The position numbers and the translations under genes were made by a program. Positions 50,796 to 63,311 of a DNA stretch of 64,000 nucleotides are shown piece after piece. Each line of letters opens with the position of its first letter. Position 1 is the first letter of the stretch. The stretch comes from Alviniconcha marisindica. Lineage: Eukaryota; Mollusca; Gastropoda; Provannidae. The notes under the pieces are model-generated. The model was given only the letters and a program-made list of their open reading frames with translations, was not told the DNA's origin and searched no databases. The DNA is taken from contig JABMCL010000713.1 of assembly GCA_018857735.1 (NCBI GenBank), forward strand, positions 886,001 to 950,000, read 5' to 3'.

Positions 50796-51260
50796 CTGCA
50801 AGCACATCAAACATTTCACCTTAAATGGGAATGAAAGACACATCAATGATCAAACGTTTCACCTTAAAAGGGAATACACACCAAACGTTTGACCTTAAAT
50901 GGGGATAAAAGACACATCACACATTTCACCTTAAATGGGAATGAAAGACACATCACACATTTCACCTTAAATGGGAAAGAAAGACACATCACACATTTCA
51001 ACCTAAATGGGAATACACACCAAATGTTTTACCTTAAATGGGAATAAAAGACACACCAAACCTTTCACCCTAAATTGGAATGAAAGACACCAAACGTTTC
51101 ACCTTAAATGGGAATGAAAGATGCATCAAATGTTTCACCTTAAACGGGAATGAAAGACACAGCAATGATCAAATGTTTCACCTTAAACAGGAATGAAAGA
51201 CACATCAAACCTTATGTTTCACCTTTGACAGGAATGAAAGATGCATCAAGCATTTGACCT
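50796..51260 (+). repeat. about 35-40-bp tandem repeat, about 12 copies
   Basis: Units share ACATTTCACCTTAAATGGGA and ATGAAAGACACATCA with length variants. The candidate exon at 50706-50795 directly abuts its left edge. Confidence 0.92.
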
Positions 51261-51327
51261 TGAAGTTGAATGAAAGAAAAAGAAACACAGGAAAGAAAGG
51301 TGCAAGAAGCCAACAAACTTTGAAGCT

Positions 51328-51463
51328 AGCTAACACACAAAAGGTTAAAAAGGATGCCTGCTTAAATAATAGGACTGTACATGACAGTACAGTTTTGTAC
51401 ACGCCTATTAAAAAAAAAACAGTAACAAAATACAAGAACACTTTTCTGAACCTTTTGTAACTG
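51328..51463. mobile_element. possible decayed foldback element
   Basis: AACACACAAAAGGTTAAAAAG at 51332 and, inverted, CTTTTCTGAACCTTTTGT at 51441 resemble the arms of the elements at 18851 and 21150. The inverted match is imperfect. Confidence 0.35.
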
Positions 51464-51494
51464 TTTGACCTTTTTTGGAAATCATCTTTTCTGC

Positions 51495-51980
51495 CAGATC
51501 TGACCCCCCCCCCCCCCCCCCCTTGCTTTCCCCTCCATTTCCATCTGAAAGAGTCTGTCTACTTTTTTCAAGCTGGTGCTCAGTTGAAAATATTGTTTTT
51601 ATTTTATTTTATTCATTGACTCAAAAAAAACCCAAAGATGAAGCCAAGACATGAACAGGAAAAAAAGAAACAAACAAACAAACAAAAACAAAACAAAAAC
51701 CCCACAGTTAACATAATTTTGAAGAAGGTTATTATATCACACAGTTTACTGAACACAAGCATAAACTAGAAGGCACAGTCAACAGGGAACAAGCTGAAAA
51801 TGAACACAAACTGCTTCGAACCGGAAGAAGTATTCAAACTCACTGCAGTGCACAGTACCGTACAGGTATTCCATAGGTCTTCGCAAAGCCCTTAAAGTAA
51901 CCTACACCATGCACAACAGCTCTATTCAAAATCAAAGTGATGAGAAATACATGGGAACCGACCTAACAAGCTGTTTCCAG
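51495..51980. other. poly-C tract and unique AT-rich DNA
   Basis: A C-tract of about 18 at 51505-51522, then AT-rich sequence with an (AAAC)n stretch near 51668-51700. No gene seen. Confidence 0.6.
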
Positions 51981-51984
51981 TTAT

Positions 51985-53345
51985 CGGGAGCACAAACCTG
52001 TGTACAGGTACAAAACATAAACACTATCCAGGTGAGGAAAACGGCCTATGGGATGTGCAGCTCAGGGTGAAAAGGCCAGCATGGCAATCTGTGCCCAGGT
52101 TCATGTACACTCGGTGAACAATAACACTGTTAACAGCTCTTCGAAGTGGTGAGAATCACATGGGACCCTCAGGAATACGTTATTTAAGTTGATGACATAA
52201 TGTTATCCTATGCACAAACCTGCAGTACAAAAGCTACCATAGTGAAGACAATTTCCTATAAAAAGAAAAAGTGTAAGTATTTATAAATATAGAAAGAAGA
52301 ACAGCATAGCAAGCAGTGGCCAGGTATCAAATGCATTAACCTATGCACAAAGTGTAAAAGCTATCCAACTCCAAACAATAAAAATTGCCTATAATATAGT
52401 ATAAAATATATAAGAAAGAAGGCCACCATAGCAAGCAGTGATCAGGTATCCTAAACAACCCTATGCACGCTGGTACAAAAGCTAAACAAGTGAGAAGAAT
52501 TACCTATAGATCAGAAAGACGGCCAGGTGAACACAGAAACAGTATCCAGGTATGCTGTCCACAAACCTACAGTCAAATAGTACAAAAGCTAAACAAGTGA
52601 GAAAAATTACAGAAGGCCATCATAGAAAGCAACATCCAAGTAATTCCCACAGAGGCGCAGGGTACAAAAGCTATTCACCTGAGGAGAATTACCTAAGATC
52701 AGAAAGAAGGCCAGCTGAGCAAAGTCAGAGAAAGCATTATTCAGGTATGCAATGTACAAATGTATAGTACAAAAACTATCCACGTGAGGTGAGTTACCTA
52801 TGATATACATAGATCAGACAGAAGGCCAGTTGAGCAGAGAAAGCATTATTCAGGTATGCAATGCACAAATGTATAGTATAAAAACTATCCACGTGAGGTG
52901 AGTTACCTATGATATACATAGATCGGACAGAAGGTCAGTTGAGCAGAGAAAGCATTATTCAGGTATGCAATGCACAAATGTATAGTACAAAAACTACCCA
53001 CGTTAGGTGAGTTACCTATGATATACACAGATCGGACAGAAGGCCAGTTGAGCAGAGAAAGCATTATTCAGGTACGCGATGCACAAATGTATAGTACAAA
53101 AACTATCCACATTAGGTGACTTACCTATATATACATACATACATCAGACAGAAGGACAACACTGAAAGTGATGTCCAAGTAATTCCCACAGATGCACGGG
53201 GTACAAAAGCAATTCAGCTGAGGGGAATTACCTAAGATCAGAAAGAAGGCCAGTTGAGCAGAGAAAGCATTACTGAGGTATGCAATGCACAAATGTACAG
53301 TACAAAACTATCCACATGAGGTGAGTTACCTATATATAGACAGAC
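51985..53345 (+). repeat. about 109-bp tandem repeat, diverged on the left
   Basis: GCATTATTCAGGTATGCAAT recurs near 52734, 52843, 52952 and 53061, 109 bases apart. Units also share AGAAGGCCAGTTGAGCAGAG, TGTATAGTACAAAAACTATC and CCACGTGAGGTGAGTTACC. Older, shorter units extend left to about 51985, and related sequence resumes at 54290-54510. Confidence 0.92.
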
Positions 53346-53361
53346 AGAAGGCCAACATTCA

Positions 53362-53695
53362 GTGAGCCAGTTTGGCCTAGTGGTAAGGCGTTAGGTTGGT
53401 AAGCGGAAGGACCTTGGTTCAATACTGCTTCGGCTCTCCTTTCTCTTCAAAAAGGTTGTGGTTTGTGGACACTGTCCTGTGACTTTGTCCATCACTTCCT
53501 ACTGAAACATTAAAAATGGCTCTCATCGCTGCCCATCTTAATGCAGGAATCATTCTGGTGGTGACAGTGTAGTGATAGGTATATTATATATAATCTCCCT
53601 CTCCCCCCACCTCCATACCCCCTTCTCCCCATCCCCAATAAGCCTTATGGTTTCTGTGGACGTTAAGCATCATGTTTACTTACTTAGGCAGGGTT
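53362..53695 (+). mobile_element. tRNA-derived SINE, family A
   Basis: GTGAGCCAGTTTGGCC through GTTTCTGTGGACGTTAAGCA and ATGTTTACTTACTTA. The A box is TGGCCTAGTGG and the B box is changed to GGTTCAATACT. It lies inside the 109-bp repeat zone. Confidence 0.87.
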
Positions 53696-54066
53696 CGTAC
53701 AGAAAAATCCATTCAAAATTCACAAACCTTTGCAATATAATGGGGCAAAAAAGCAACACAAAGGTATGCAACTCTGCCGCACATCTGGTAAAGGGGCACA
53801 ACCCTTACTGTAGTCAAAGGCTGATGCACTTTATCAGTCAAAACTAATTGGAAGTACATTCTTTGTGATTTTGGACGGCAATTTTTTTAGATTTTTTTTT
53901 TTTAAACTACTGTTTGGTCTTGGGAAGTGCAGTTTCTGACTAATAAGCTGATATTTTTTCCCTAGCACTCTGAAGACCACAAAATTCACAAACTTTCACA
54001 GACCCCACTCAGTTTCACAGACTTTCAAGGCCTTGAAAAGCTTATCCCATTTTTCCTAAACTTTCA

Positions 54067-54236
54067 TAGTTCAGGAGCTGTGTGAGAGTCAAGGCGGCTG
54101 TCCTGAGCTGTCCATCCTAACGAGCCTTCTGGTTTCCGTGGACGTAAAGAATTATTGAACCGTGCTTCGGCATTGGTCACAACTTGTCCCTAATATGTCA
54201 ACTGACATCTGAGGACATTAAGCAACACTTCACCAC
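54067..54236 (+). mobile_element. family B SINE with 13-bp TSD
   Basis: A full-length copy flanked by TCCTAAACTTTCA at 54054-54066 and 54237-54249, a perfect duplication. It confirms that family B starts at TAGTTCAGGAGCTGTG, so the lack of a tRNA head is not truncation. Confidence 0.88.
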
Positions 54237-54289
54237 TCCTAAACTTTCAAAGACCTTCAAAGACTGTGCGAACCCATATAGGCCAACAT

Positions 54290-54515
54290 TGAAAGCGATG
54301 TCCAAGTAATTCCCACAGATGCACAGGGTACAAAAGCAATTCAATTGAGGAGAATTACCTTTAGATCAGACAGAAGGCAACATTGAAAGTGATGTCCAAT
54401 TCCCACAGAATGATGCACAGGGTACAAAAAGCAATTCAGCTGAGGCGAATTACCTTTAGATCTGACAGAAGGCAACATAGCAAACGATGTTCAGGTAGTT
54501 TGAGCCCAAACCTTC
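54290..54515 (+). repeat. outlying copies of the 109-bp repeat family
   Basis: GGCCAACATTGAAAGCGATG, CCAAGTAATTCCCACAGATG and CAATTCA(A/G)(T/C)TGAGG recur and match units near 53145-53230. Confidence 0.8.
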
Positions 54516-56005
54516 ACACACAGTGAACAACAGCTATAGCCACGGTGAGGAGAACTGGGCCTGACTGAGAAAGAAGCAGAGTGTAACAACAAGCCAGGCA
54601 GGCCCAGATAGAGGCATGTTGCAGCTGACAGCAATTACAAACACAGGGGGCTAATCATCCTATTAGTCTGGAGGATCTCCCCTTCTTCCCCCCTTGCTTC
54701 CCAAAGTAATGAACTCTGCAATCTTTCAAAATCTACCATTCTTCCCATTCACCCTTCCTGTACCGTAACGCATAAATATATCACTGCCTTTGACATGCTT
54801 GCACCCAGCTTGGATAAGTTTCCAGGTCAAAAAGCTTAACATTTGCAAGAAATGTTTGGGGAGACAGAAAGGGAGGTGGGACATCAGAAATACTGAGGGT
54901 GAGTGGGTACATTGCTCAAAATATGTTCTTCTACTGTTCTACTTCTAGTTTCATATCATCTGCACTGGTCAAACAAACTGCTTGAATTCCCGACCACAGC
55001 CTAACTGCTGAAAACACACTCTCCATAAAGCATGGTCTGGTAGTGGAACTATCTTTCAAATAACTCTTTTAAAAGACAAACATCTGTTCAAGAACTAATC
55101 AAAGGCAAAATGATCTTAAACTCTTTGCTGAAAACACACCTTTCTCATATCTTTGTTGAGGGCCTATTTATGTTCAAAAGTATAATTCGTGATGGTCACA
55201 ATCACTGAATCAGAATGACTGTTTTGTCCACGTGGGGGTACGTCTGCAACATACTCTTTGATTACCGACACTTCAGGAATATTGCCTGACTGGTAATTAC
55301 CGATCCCTATTCTGTCACTGACACAAAGAAATGTTATTTGAAAGCAAAAATTTAAAAGGTTATTCACTTCTCAGTCAAAATGATTCAGAAATATCCAGCA
55401 GACTCCCCACCACCTCCCATCTTTCAACCTATACATTGACCAAAATTGATTGGCCTAAAAATAGTAAAAGCCGCTGGTAGAAATAGCAGCTCTAATCATC
55501 AAACAGAAATCCTGCTCAAGACTGATCAACGCAAATGTCTTCTCTAATCTCTTGCACACAGTACTGAAGTTATTCACGAAATTTCTGTATCCAGGGGGTA
55601 ATTCGCACAATGCTGACACAAATCTCTGAGGAAGGAAAGAAGTTCACTGCACACAGGGCCATTCTGACTTCCAGGTCAGTGTCCACTGGTTACCACTGGT
55701 CGGTTAGTAGGGGCCACTGGAGCCAGTAAGGCATATATGGGCCAGGACTGAGTGTCCAGGACTGAGTGTCGGCCTGGCTACACCAGTTAAACGTAGGTGC
55801 TCAAGGAAGTTGACTTTTGAAAGTCAAAGTGAGGGCAAGCATTCCTTTCCTTTCATGACCCAGAGGGATGAAAGTGACGTAACACCGTTTCTGCCCTTCC
55901 TCTCTTGCATCACAGCACTGGGGCCCAGGTAGGGCATTTCATCATAAAACACTTACGTTTACAAGGCATGTAAGTTATGGCCTAGGGTTAGTAAAAACAG
56001 ACAGG
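54516..56005. other. intergenic, no gene seen
   Basis: Mostly unique sequence. Short internal repeats occur near 55735-55770 (CCAGGACTGAGTGTC doubled). No coding region with family features. Confidence 0.55.
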
Positions 56006-56028
56006 GAATTGTTGAGAGAGACAAAGAG

Positions 56029-56174
<146 letters not shown>

Positions 56175-56689
56175 CAGAGCCAGAGAAGTCTTATTAAGAC
56201 TAAGAGTAATCTTTTCAGTGAAGGTCCATTCATGTGCACTTTTTATTATTTTTGAAGTATCAGAATTCTCTTAACTCTCTCAATGCCCACTGAAAGAATA
56301 TTCAGTCTGCCACAATGACAATGTGTGTGCCTTTTCCTGCCTATTAATGTATTATCATATCATTTAATATCATTTTTGAAAAGTAATTGAGTAACCTATT
56401 GAGAAACATAAATATTTGTTGTTGTTTTTCCTTTTCTTTTTAGTGCTTTTCTTGCCTGTGAGAACAGCTAGATTAAATATTAATTTTAATTGTTATTCAC
56501 CACTCAGTCAGAACCTTGCCCTAGCAAGTTTTTATGTTTTGGTTTGACAGAGAAAGCATTATTCCAGGTAATTTTGGGTTTGCTATTAGTGTATACAGAT
56601 TGACTCATTGAGAGAAAGGGGGCATATGTCTAAGAGTGTATGTGTGTGTTTCATGACTTAGAATTATTGAGATATATATATATATGTTC

Positions 56690-56752
56690 TTCGTTGTGCG
56701 ATCGAATGACAGCTTTAATTTCCCGCTGGGATGAATAAAGTATATTGTTACT
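56690..56752 (+). mobile_element. LINE-type 3' end fragment
   Basis: GACAGCTTTAATTTCCCGCT, then GGGATGAATAAAGTATATTG. The sequence resembles the 3' end at 49393-49485 and the TTTCCC...GGGATNAATAAAGT ends of CR1/L2-like LINEs. Confidence 0.5.
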
Positions 56753-57148
56753 GTTATTAGCAAAGGCATGCATGGGTTTACTTCATCCTGGCAACTGAAA
56801 AGGTTAAACTTAATTACAGAAGATAACACACACATGCACGTACGCATGAGCACGTGCACACACACACACACACACCTATGGTTAGTAGGTGAAGGTAAAT
56901 CATGTAGGTGATAACTTTCACATTAAGCAGGGTTCACTGTTAGTGTTAGCAAGCCTCAAAGCTTGTTCCTGCCTGGGGGCATTTTGGAGCATCACGGGAC
57001 AAGTACCTAGAATTACCAATTATTACTACACGGATACACAGTATGACATCATTCAGCACTGCCCTTTGAAGCTTTACCTGCTGGTAATTTAGCAAGTCTA
57101 TGCATCACACTTCACTAACAGTACACCTGCATAATATGTAATATATGG

Positions 57149-57404
57149 TATACCATCAACTGCATATATATATATTAATATTATATCAATGTTGCACAGG
57201 CTATCATTGTCAGTTGACCATTTAGGGACAATTGTGACCAATGCCACACGGTGCAATAAATCTTTACGTCCACGGAAACCAGAAGGCTCGTTAGGACGGA
57301 CAGTCCAGGACGTCCACCTCGACTCTCACACAGCTCCTGAACCATGTATACCATCAACTGCATATATATTAATATTATATCAATGTTGCACAGGCTATCA
57401 TTGT
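57149..57404. repeat. about 60-bp direct repeats flanking a SINE
   Basis: TATACCATCAACTGCATATA through CAATGTTGCACAGGCTATCA and TTGT occurs at 57149-57210 and again at 57347-57404. The copies lie on both sides of a minus-strand family B SINE. The length is far above a normal target duplication. Confidence 0.92.
57211..57346 (-). mobile_element. family B SINE lacking the 3' tail
   Basis: A minus-strand copy with the head CAGCTCCTGAACC and core 1 intact. At the other end, part of core 2 and the tail are missing (CAGTTGACCATTTAGGGACA). Confidence 0.8.
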
Positions 57405-58085
57405 ATCAAGCATCATCTGAACCCCTATGTTAACTGTTCGTTAAATATGTCTGACCAGCACAGTTCAGCACATGACTCTGCTCTGACGCAAACAAGCAAT
57501 CATTCTATAAAGCATTATCTGATTATGTACAGCAAAAATTCCAAATTACTCAAATACAAAAACATGCATTGTGAACTTGAGCAACCCTTAAATGATGTTT
57601 GGTGGTCAAGCGTTTTGGTGTGACAGGAGTGGATTACATAGTCACAGGCACACACACACACACAGAGATAATTGTGCATGTTCATCAAATGTTCTGGTCT
57701 TACTTGTCTGTCTCTAAATCCAAGAACCGGATTTAAAAATAAAAATAAAATAAGACCCCCAAAACAAAACAAAACTGAGAAAAAATATCCACAAAAAAAA
57801 AAGGAAGAGAGAAACAAAGATAAGAAGTTAGACAGTCTGTTTAATTTTGTTTTGAACTTAAAGGAACTGGCTTTCTCAAAGCACGTTTTTCCCCCCCCAA
57901 CCAGTAGAAGAGACTGAGTAAGTAAGTAAGTAAATTGGTGTTTTACGCCCAGTCAACCTTGAAGAGACTGAAATACAAACCCAAAACACAGATTTTGTTT
58001 TAAAATGCTCCTTTGATTTTACATTCATTTTCTGATCTGATTTGGGAAAGGCTGCACACAAGCATCACACAAACATAACAAAGAA
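57405..58085. other. intergenic, no gene seen
   Basis: It contains a dispersed repeat piece at 57913-57965 (AAGTAAGTAAGTAAATTGGT, then GTTTTACGCCCAGTCAACC). The last part also occurs near 12010-12030. No gene. Confidence 0.5.
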
Positions 58086-58087
58086 CA

Positions 58088-58290
58088 GATATTACCTATG
58101 GTAACTCTCACCTGGCATGCAAGTAAATACAAGGTACATACACTACACCAGCAGTATAGTTGCCTGCAGTAACTCTCAGTCTCACCTGGCATGTGAGTAA
58201 ATACAAGGTACATATAACTCCCATTATAAGCTGCTGGAGTTTATGTACCTTATATTTCACTCACATGCCAGGCGAGAGTTACTGTAGGCG
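58088..58290. repeat. direct and inverted repeat cluster (long hairpin)
   Basis: GTAACTCTCACCTGGCATG...AAGTAAATACAAGGTACATA occurs directly twice (58098 and 58170). It occurs once inverted (58242-58290). The second and third copies can fold into a stem of about 45-50 bp with a loop of about 27 bases. Confidence 0.85.
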
Positions 58291-58354
58291 ACTTGGTCTT
58301 TGGTTTTTGACTTGGTCTCTCTTGCTGTGTTTGTGTGACGTCTTTCAAGCGCTA

Positions 58355-58440
58355 ATTTAATAATAATAATAATAACAATAATGAATACTTAGAGCGCCTA
58401 ACCTGCACAGGCCCTAAGCGCTTACAAGTTCTTTACAAAT
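58355..58440 (+). repeat. dispersed repeat with (AAT)n head
   Basis: TTTAATAATAATAATAATAA, then CTTAGAGCGCCTAACC and CCCTAAGCGCTTACAAG. This is the kind of GCGC...AAGCGCTT(T)ACAA repeat end common in marine invertebrate genomes. Confidence 0.55.
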
Positions 58441-59381
58441 ACATATTGTCAGAACTTCAACGCATACAACATGAATGCACACACATAGACTCACACACAC
58501 AAGCACACGTGTGCGCACACAAACACACGATCCAATTAACCCCTTTGTTTGCTGATTCCACACAGGAAAAATAGGCATTGTTCTGCTTCATATTGCTGCA
58601 CACAAGACTGACACAGTGACAAGTGTCCTACTCCTAGTTCATTTGTGTTGCATGGCTGACTTCTTCCAAACAAATATTAGTTTATCACTTTATCACAATA
58701 TCAGGCACAAATAAGATCAAAGAGGTTGCGGGTAACCGTTAGGCCAGCTGTGACACTTTAAATAAATAAAACACAATCAAATTAAAGGACCATTTTTCAT
58801 TACTGTGCTAGTAGTGATCATGTTAGACATTTTTCAAACTGGTGTAACATCAATAAGGTGGTGAAAATGGTTCATGAGAAATCGGTCAAACAATCACTGT
58901 AACATGGTTACCTATGCTAGAACTCTACTAGCAAACACACTGCTCCCTTCCCCATCTAGAACAATCAACCACACACACACACCATGTGCACTCTCTTTCT
59001 CTGTTTTAAAATTATTATTTTTTAGAACTGGTCAAACAAAATAACATCCTGAATGTCTGACCAACTGCTGATTTTTTAATATTTTTTTTTATGCTGATCT
59101 TAGCAGGTAAAATGCTAGAAATTATCAGTTAACATGAACCCTGGCTTGTGAATCACTCATGCTCAGTTCCAAGTGTGTAAACACAGTCTCCAATATTTTG
59201 CATATTTCAGCTAGTATATATGTGATTCTCCTCATCATAATGAAAAAATAAACACAAGCAGCCATAACAGTATTGTATTTTCAGACATAAACTTATATGA
59301 TCTTATTCTTATCAGTATGACTATCACTGTATCAGTCATTTGAGTAAAGCTTTTGTCTTTTTTTTTTGCATTATAATTTAT

Positions 59382-59385
<4 letters not shown>
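58441..59385. other. intergenic, no gene seen
   Basis: AT-rich unique sequence with short CA stretches near 58475-58530. (TA)n follows at 59388-59409. Confidence 0.55.
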
Positions 59386-59413
<28 letters not shown>

Positions 59414-59528
59414 CTTTTTTTAGACAGTGTTATTATTATATTAATGTTAATATACATGATTTCATGGACTCAGAAACATGTGACAAAGGTTAAAAAAGAA
59501 GTTAGAAAATTAACATAAAATCAATAAC

Positions 59529-59709
59529 ATCTGTGTGTGTGTGTGTGCGTGCGTGCATGCGAGTGCATGCATGTATTCATGTGTGTATGTGAATGTGTGT
59601 GCACGCATGTCTATGTGTACATGATGCATGTGATTGAGTAAGCTGCATGAGTGTATGCATGCATACATGTATGCATGCTGTTGAATTCTGATACAAAAAA
59701 AGAGAGGAT

Positions 59710-59776
<67 letters not shown>

Positions 59777-59930
59777 ATGCATGTGAGTGCATGCATGTAT
59801 TCATGTGTGTATGTGAATGTGTGTGCACGAATGTCTATGTGTACATGATGCATGTGATTGAGTAAGCTGCATGTGTGTACACATGCATAGATTAGATGTA
59901 TGCATGCTGTTGAATTCTGATTTTAAAAAA
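59529..59930 (+). repeat. about 225-bp duplication containing (GT)n
   Basis: ATGCATGTATTCATGTGTGT, ATGTGAATGTGTGTGCACG, TGATGCATGTGATTGAGTAA and GCATGCTGTTGAATTCTGAT occur in the same order twice. (GT)n is about 10 units in the left copy and about 31 in the right. Confidence 0.93.
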
Positions 59931-60239
59931 AGAGGAAATTTTTTCATGCATAAACTGATCTTATTCTTAGTAAAGTTTACACAAAAGAAGCAGAAGATGA
60001 AAAAAAAGGGGAAAAAAAGGAAAAGAATATGAACGTGCATGTGATTTTAGCCTGGATCAGCTTCCCTGATAACAGCTCAAGTTGTAAAAATCCAAGCAGT
60101 GCTGGACTGGGTCGATCCACACAACTTTGTTCAGCAAATTCAGGGCCATTAGCAAACTGTGCATTCCCCAGTCTGTCTACTTTAACTGGGACTGAGCATC
60201 CCTCCTGACATTGCTCTGCAAGCCTGCACACACTGCAGC

Positions 60240-60350
60240 CTCATACTTCCTCAGGCAACTTTTTAGAGCCATTAAATTTTTAACAACTCTTCAGCAAACT
60301 GCCTCAGACAACTTTTTAGAGCCATTAAATTTTTAACAACTCTTCAGCAA
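60240..60350 (+). repeat. about 60-bp direct duplication
   Basis: CCTCAG(G/A)CAACTTTTTAGAG, then CCATTAAATTTTTAACAACT and CTTCAGCAA, twice. Confidence 0.93.
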
Positions 60351-60409
60351 TTCTGAGTCCAGGGACTAGCTAGATTCAAGGGTCATGCCTTCAAAGTTCA
60401 AAGTCATGT

Positions 60410-60461
60410 CAGTGTTGTGAGTTTTAGTCAACCTGCACAGGGGACCTGCTTGGTGTTTTTT

Positions 60462-60514
<53 letters not shown>

Positions 60515-60558
60515 GTGTGTGTTTGCTACAGTGGGTACTAAGTTTATTGAATGATGGT

Positions 60559-60630
<72 letters not shown>

Positions 60631-60716
60631 ATACAGTGGGTACTGAGAGAGGGGGAGGGAGTGTTGTGAGTTTTAGTCAATGTGCACATGGGACCTGCAT
60701 GGTGTTTTTTTCAGTG

Positions 60717-60749
<33 letters not shown>

Positions 60750-60775
60750 TTGCATACAGTGGGTACTGAAAGAGG
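60410..60775 (+). repeat. tandem copies around (GT)n tracts
   Basis: GTTGTGAGTTTTAGTCAA, GGGACCTGC(T/A)TGGTGTTTTT, (GT)n and TTTGC(A)TACAGTGGGTACT recur. Three GT tracts of about 20, 32 and 14 units. Confidence 0.93.
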
Positions 60776-61140
60776 GGGAAGGAGTGCTGGGGAGAACGAC
60801 TGCTCTGGGTTTTGTGCTACCTCATTCATTCACTAATTTATTCCAGTGTGCTTAGTTTCTGCTGCTGACAAGCAGGCCCTCTTGAAATCTTCCATTATTA
60901 TTATACTTCATTTTACAAAAATACAAATGAGTGAATTTAACAATCTGGCATTATGAGGACTATGACTCAACCGCCCCCCCCCCCTCCCCCACCCACGTGT
61001 TTTCTGCATTGTCTTTTGCAACATAATGCTGAGCTGCACATGTGGTCCATCCAGCATGCAAATGAATGGCAGGAAACTAGTAACACTGCTGGGAAACCAG
61101 TCTGATGTCACTCTACCTGCCCCCGTAGCCGACAAAGTTG

Positions 61141-61142
<2 letters not shown>

Positions 61143-61190
<48 letters not shown>
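61143..61190 (+). repeat. (TA)n microsatellite
   Basis: About 23 TA units. A second (TA)n of about 20 units lies at 61275-61316. Confidence 0.96.
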
Positions 61191-61192
<2 letters not shown>

Positions 61193-61272
61193 TGACAACT
61201 GACGTCACACCTCGTTGTTACAATGTTAGTCAGAAAGACTGCTTAGGGCCTTGAATTAAAATGCATTATGTC

Positions 61273-61317
<45 letters not shown>

Positions 61318-61683
61318 ATGTGGACATTTTTGCATACTAAACACATGGGGTTTGAGTAATTGCATAAGTGGCGTTTATTTTGTGTAAAAAATGCAGTTTG
61401 TCTGCGTATCTGAGACCCCTGCTTAGTATTATTTTTTCGTATTTTACCAGTACACACTCTAACTTTGTCTTCAATATCCACCCTGACCCATAATAAAATT
61501 ATGAAAATAAACAAAGCAAATGCAAATTGTATGAGTATTAAATATGCACTGATTTTGTTTCTAGAGTATCTGACCTCAGATCTCAATACCTGAATTTATA
61601 CAAAATTGTCTAGTGATGACACTTTACAAAATTATTTCCCAAAACTAAAATGTTCCTGATTGAAAAAGCTGGACTGGATAACA

Positions 61684-62045
61684 CTAGTGGGTAACAAACA
61701 CTGCTCTTTAAAACATGATACTAACAAACACTGCACTTTAAAACATGATACTAACAAACACTGCACTTTAAAACATGATACTAACAAACACTGCACTTTA
61801 ATACATGACACTGAGTGACTGACTAACAAACACTGCATTTTAATACATGACACTGACCAACAAACACTGCACTTTAAATTTAATACATGACAATGCACTG
61901 CACTTTAATACATGATGCTGACCAACAAACACTGCACTTTAATACATGACAATCACAATGCACTGCACTTTAAATACATGACACTGACTTACAAACACTG
62001 TACTTTAATACATGACACTAACAAGCACTGCACTTCAATACATCA
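61684..62045 (+). repeat. about 30-bp tandem repeat, about 12 copies
   Basis: TAACAAACACTGCACTTTAA plus AACATGATAC, perfect in the first three or four units and then with variable spacers (CACTGACCAA and others). Confidence 0.93.
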
Positions 62046-63014
62046 AATGAGATTCCCACCAGAACAATCACTTCCAAAATGGCTTTCCCACCCTGAATAA
62101 TCACAGTCTGGAACAATCCACCTGAAGCTGTGGCCAAAACTCGCAAGTTGGCATCTTTCAAGGGTAACTCAGCTCTCTTTCCACAGTGAAGCTATTAACT
62201 TTGTGTTAATTAACTAAAGTTAAAAGCAGTTAGAATTTAGATGATCTCTAGAAATGTACCAGTTGGGGTATCATAATATAAATTATACCAATTAACATAT
62301 AATGATATAATTAAAGTATAGTAATAGTATAACCCTGGATTGATCCAGTCAGGTAACAAGACTAGCTAATAGTTCTCTCTCTCTCTCTAGCCTACAGCAC
62401 TGTGCACACTAAGTCAAATAACTGTCAACAGTGACGGCTCAACTTTTAATAATTACTGAAGATACTGTACTTCATCAAGTCAATTCTAAATCTATTGGTA
62501 ACATTACTAACAAATAACAATTAACAGTTATCATTATACACTATAGTAAGAAAGTCACACAACTCGGGTATACATGCATACAAAACTACTTATGTTACGT
62601 TTATGTGGAACATAATCTGACCGTACTAAAGTTCTTGTTAGTTATAATAATATTACTGGTGTAAAGTAGTATTAAGTACTGCGCGTAAACCGATGTAACA
62701 ATATTGTTAAAAAACAGGGCAACAACAAACCCAGGCATAGTCTTCTCAACAGACCCTTTCACCTTTGCGTAAAACATCAACATGTGCCAAAGGAGCGCCG
62801 GAGGATTGGCAGAAAATGTATGGTTTCGGGGATGGGGATGAAGGAGGACATAAGTAGTGCACGGCCCTTCCTACAAAACTAAATCAGCTGTGGATAGTGC
62901 ACATGTTTGAGAGCCAGAAAACAAAACACGGTCTTTTGTTGCCAGCTTTCTGGGCGTACAGATAGCAGATCAGCGAAACAGATCATCGTCCGTTAGAAGA
63001 AAAGGTTCACTTAC
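62046..63014. other. intergenic/intronic, no gene seen
   Basis: AT-rich unique DNA with a (CT)n stretch at 62376-62389. Nothing else recognised. Confidence 0.55.
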
Positions 63015-63250
63015 TCGTCATTGCTTTAAATGGTGAAGATTCTCAGGAGAAATGCAAGAAAATCTTTGTCCAAACCGGGCACCATTTCCTTCAATTTTTG
63101 GATTGTCTGGGATGCGAGTCTCGCGTCTTTGAACACAGAGATTGAAACGTCACCACTTTGTGTTGTCTGGTGAATTAGGTCAAGGATAGGTCATAGAGCA
63201 AGCACTGACCTCGCGCAAGCACAGTTGAACATTTCATTATTTGGCTTTTA
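63015..63250 (-). other. candidate 5' non-coding exon and promoter, minus strand
   Basis: A good donor (GACGA|GTAAGTGAA) lies at the left edge on the minus strand. The sequence before it is less AT-rich and free of repeats, unlike most of the flank. FRS2 genes commonly have distant 5' untranslated exons, so this could be the first exon of the FRS2-like gene. The upstream limit is a guess. Confidence 0.25.
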
Positions 63251-63292
63251 ACGGTTTAACCAATCAAATTTAAAATGGTTACACCAATAATG

Positions 63293-63311
63293 TGCCCCCC
63301 CCCCCCCCCTT
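63293..63311 (+). repeat. poly-C tract
   Basis: About 15 C bases followed by TTTT. Confidence 0.9.
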
